From the NCBI GenBank assembly GCA_041917975.1, contig JAYRWN010000130.1, forward strand, positions 1 to 8,576: a stretch of 8,576 bases of DNA, in the 5' to 3' direction. Positions 7,441 through 8,576 of the stretch are shown in pieces. The position numbers and the translations under genes are program-made. The stretch's first letter is position 1. Every line of letters starts with the position of its first letter. The notes under the pieces are model-generated. The model saw nothing but the letters and a program-made list of their open reading frames with translations, made no database searches and was not told the DNA's origin. The DNA comes from JAYRWN01 sp041917975 (GTDB taxonomy: Bacteria; Bacteroidota; Bacteroidia; Chitinophagales; Saprospiraceae).

Positions 7441-7848
7441 ATGGGTTTAAAGAAAAGAAATAAGGTGAGTGCTGATTTTAGCATGGCCTCCATGACGGAC
7501 ATGATCTTCCTCCTGCTGATCTTTTTTATGTTAACATCCACTCTGGTTACCCAAAATGCCCTTAATTTAAAATTACCTTCCTCTTCTTCACAAGTGGTTT
7601 TACCGAAGTCTATGGGCATTGCCGTTGAACCGGGTGGAAAATTTTATTTGGATGGGACCCGGATGGAGTTTGAACAAATTGAGGCAGAAGTAAATAAACG
7701 GGTAAGCAAATCGTCAAATCCCGCAAATACCACCATCACTATCTTTACCGATCAAACCACAGAAATAGGACATGTGGCTCGGGTGATGGACCTGGCGCTC
7801 AGATTAAAGGTTAGCGCGGTTTTGGCTACAAACCCTCCTGAAAGTTAA
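7441..7848 (+). CDS. exbD: ExbD/TolR-family biopolymer transport protein
   Basis: 135 residues, close to the usual ExbD length. ExbD is a single-pass inner-membrane protein with a periplasmic domain; its dimer sits inside the ExbB pentamer. The short cytoplasmic N-terminus (MGLKKRNKVSADFSMASMTD) leads into one membrane helix at about 20-38 (MIFLLLIFFMLTSTLV). Asp20 at the start of the helix is the conserved proton-carrying residue (family knowledge). The periplasmic part has the usual fold cues: MGIAVEPGGKFYLDG (58-72), an amphipathic stretch (EQIEAEVNKRV), TTITIFTDQ (97-105) and a final VMDLALRLKVSAVLAT segment. It starts 15 bp after exbB with no clear Shine-Dalgarno sequence. A 71-bp gap separates it from the TonB-like gene, and I see no convincing promoter or terminator there. 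Confidence 0.93.
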   Translation: MGLKKRNKVSADFSMASMTDMIFLLLIFFMLTSTLVTQNALNLKLPSSSSQVVLPKSMGIAVEPGGKFYLDGTRMEFEQIEAEVNKRVSKSSNPANTTITIFTDQTTEIGHVARVMDLALRLKVSAVLATNPPES

Positions 7849-7919
7849 TGATTTGTAAAATCCGTTATACCTGGTAACTTATACTGAATTATTTTTCGTT
7901 CTACTATAAATTTCAGAAA

Positions 7920-8576
7920 ATGGATAGCCATGAGATAAGACTTGAAGAGCAAGACAGGGAACATAAACAAAAGGCGGTGATTACCTCTACTGTCGTGAAT
8001 GGGGTTATTTTATTGCTGCTCATGCTACCATTGTTAACCTATCCGGTACCTCCTCCGGGTCCAGAAGGCATACTCATTAGCCTTGGTATGCTAAATCAAG
8101 GTCAGGGTGATGATCGGCCCGACACCCAAAACGAAAAAAAAGAAGAACCTAAACCACCGGTGGAGGAGAAAAAAGAAGAAAAAAAAGTTGAACCAGTTAA
8201 GGAACCTATAAAACCAACTAAAACCCAACCTGCACCGGCCAAACAGCAGAAAGTCCTCACTACGGAGGACCCTGAAGCGGTAGCTATGAAAAAGCGACAG
8301 AAAGAAGAAGCGGATAAAAAAGTGGCAGAAGAAAAAGCTCGCAAAACTGCCGAAGAACAAGCTCGTAAACAAGCCGAGGAGGAAGCTCGTCAAAAAGCCG
8401 AAGCAGACGCTAAAGAAAAAGAAGCCTATGATGCCGCCAAAAAACAATATGGTGACTCTTTTGGTAAAGGTAAAGGTAATACAGGTAAGCCCGGCAATCA
8501 AGGTGACCCCAATGGAGATCCTGATGCCTCAAAATTAGAGGGAATCAGCACGGGAACTGGCAAAATAGGGGGTGGA
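7920..8576 (+). CDS. TonB/TolA-like energy transducer, N-terminal part (cut by window end)
   Basis: Open from the ATG at 7920 to the last base (219 codons, no stop), so the C-terminus is missing. Layout: a charged cytoplasmic tail (1-18), one membrane anchor (about 19-41, AVITSTVVNGVILLLLMLPL), a periplasmic region rich in Pro, Lys and Glu (about 69-115), a Glu/Ala/Arg/Lys helical stretch with octapeptide repeats (129-160), then a Gly-rich linker (FGKGKGNTGKPGNQGDPNGD, and on to GTGKIGGG). In Bacteroidota such linkers lead into the TonB C-terminal domain that grips outer-membrane transporters; that domain should lie just downstream (inference). With exbB and exbD before it, it is the likely arm of this motor. 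TonB and TolA usually carry a His in the membrane helix; here the helix has none and shows Asn27-Gly28. Because the part seen is mostly low-complexity, TolA remains an alternative. The start is the first Met ahead of the anchor. Confidence 0.85.
   Translation, partial: MDSHEIRLEEQDREHKQKAVITSTVVNGVILLLLMLPLLTYPVPPPGPEGILISLGMLNQGQGDDRPDTQNEKKEEPKPPVEEKKEEKKVEPVKEPIKPTKTQPAPAKQQKVLTTEDPEAVAMKKRQKEEADKKVAEEKARKTAEEQARKQAEEEARQKAEADAKEKEAYDAAKKQYGDSFGKGKGNTGKPGNQGDPNGDPDASKLEGISTGTGKIGGG
8304..8399 (+). repeat. Four tandem 24-bp units encoding a TolA-like octapeptide repeat
   Basis: Within the TonB-like gene, four consecutive 24-bp units encode EEADKKVA, EEKARKTA, EEQARKQA and EEEARQKA. A degenerate fifth unit (EADAKEKEA) follows. 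The last three units share GCTCG(C/T) at the same place, which suggests duplication at DNA level as well as protein-level selection. The composition predicts a long, stiff charged helix, as in the periplasm-spanning part of TolA. The exact copy number may vary among relatives. Confidence 0.65.

Noticed and set aside
8091..8501. Long Phe/Ser-rich open frames on the minus strand opposite the TonB-like gene
   Set aside because: They are the antisense image of Lys/Glu-rich codons (AAA, GAA read as TTT, TTC). The plus frame has a clear domain layout and operon context.

Overview
The window looks like a piece of a Bacteroidota chromosome, plausibly from the Saprospiria/Lewinella-like part of the phylum (the lineage is an inference). 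Four things point there: a secreted M64 metallopeptidase ending in what looks like a type IX secretion (T9SS) sorting domain; a perfect TAnnTTTG -7 box with an upstream TTTG, the promoter type of this phylum; an exbB-exbD-TonB-like cluster whose third product has the Gly/Asn/Asp-rich linker common in Bacteroidota; and few clear Shine-Dalgarno sequences.

Layout. (1) 1-723, +: the C-terminal part of a FadA-type thiolase, cut by the left edge. (2) 782-2500, -: a DEAD-box RNA helicase with a DbpA-type RNA-binding domain at its C-terminus, convergent with the thiolase and with its own promoter about 135-170 bp upstream of the start codon. (3) 2733-5114, +: a probable small lipoprotein, an M64 peptidase whose ATG overlaps the lipoprotein stop as ATGA, and a MOSC-domain protein. 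The close spacing suggests one transcript. (4) 5092-6453, -: an exported protein with a Tat-like signal and a possible deacetylase-like (NodB/CE4-like) barrel. Its 3' end overlaps that of the MOSC gene by 23 bp. (5) 6697 to the right edge, +: exbB, exbD and a TonB/TolA-like energy transducer, the last cut by the window end.

How they fit together. The exbB-exbD-tonB-like set would form a proton-driven inner-membrane motor and its periplasm-spanning arm. The lipoprotein and M64 genes look like a cell-envelope or secreted pair. The helicase is a housekeeping or cold-adaptation RNA remodeller. The thiolase belongs to fatty-acid beta-oxidation. No rRNA, tRNA, CRISPR array, insertion sequence or phage gene was recognised. 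No stretch without a gene exceeds 300 bp; the two largest gaps (2501-2732 and 6454-6696) are divergent promoter regions. I see mostly ordinary core genes. The least familiar items are the 5092-6453 protein and the lipoprotein coupled to the M64 peptidase.
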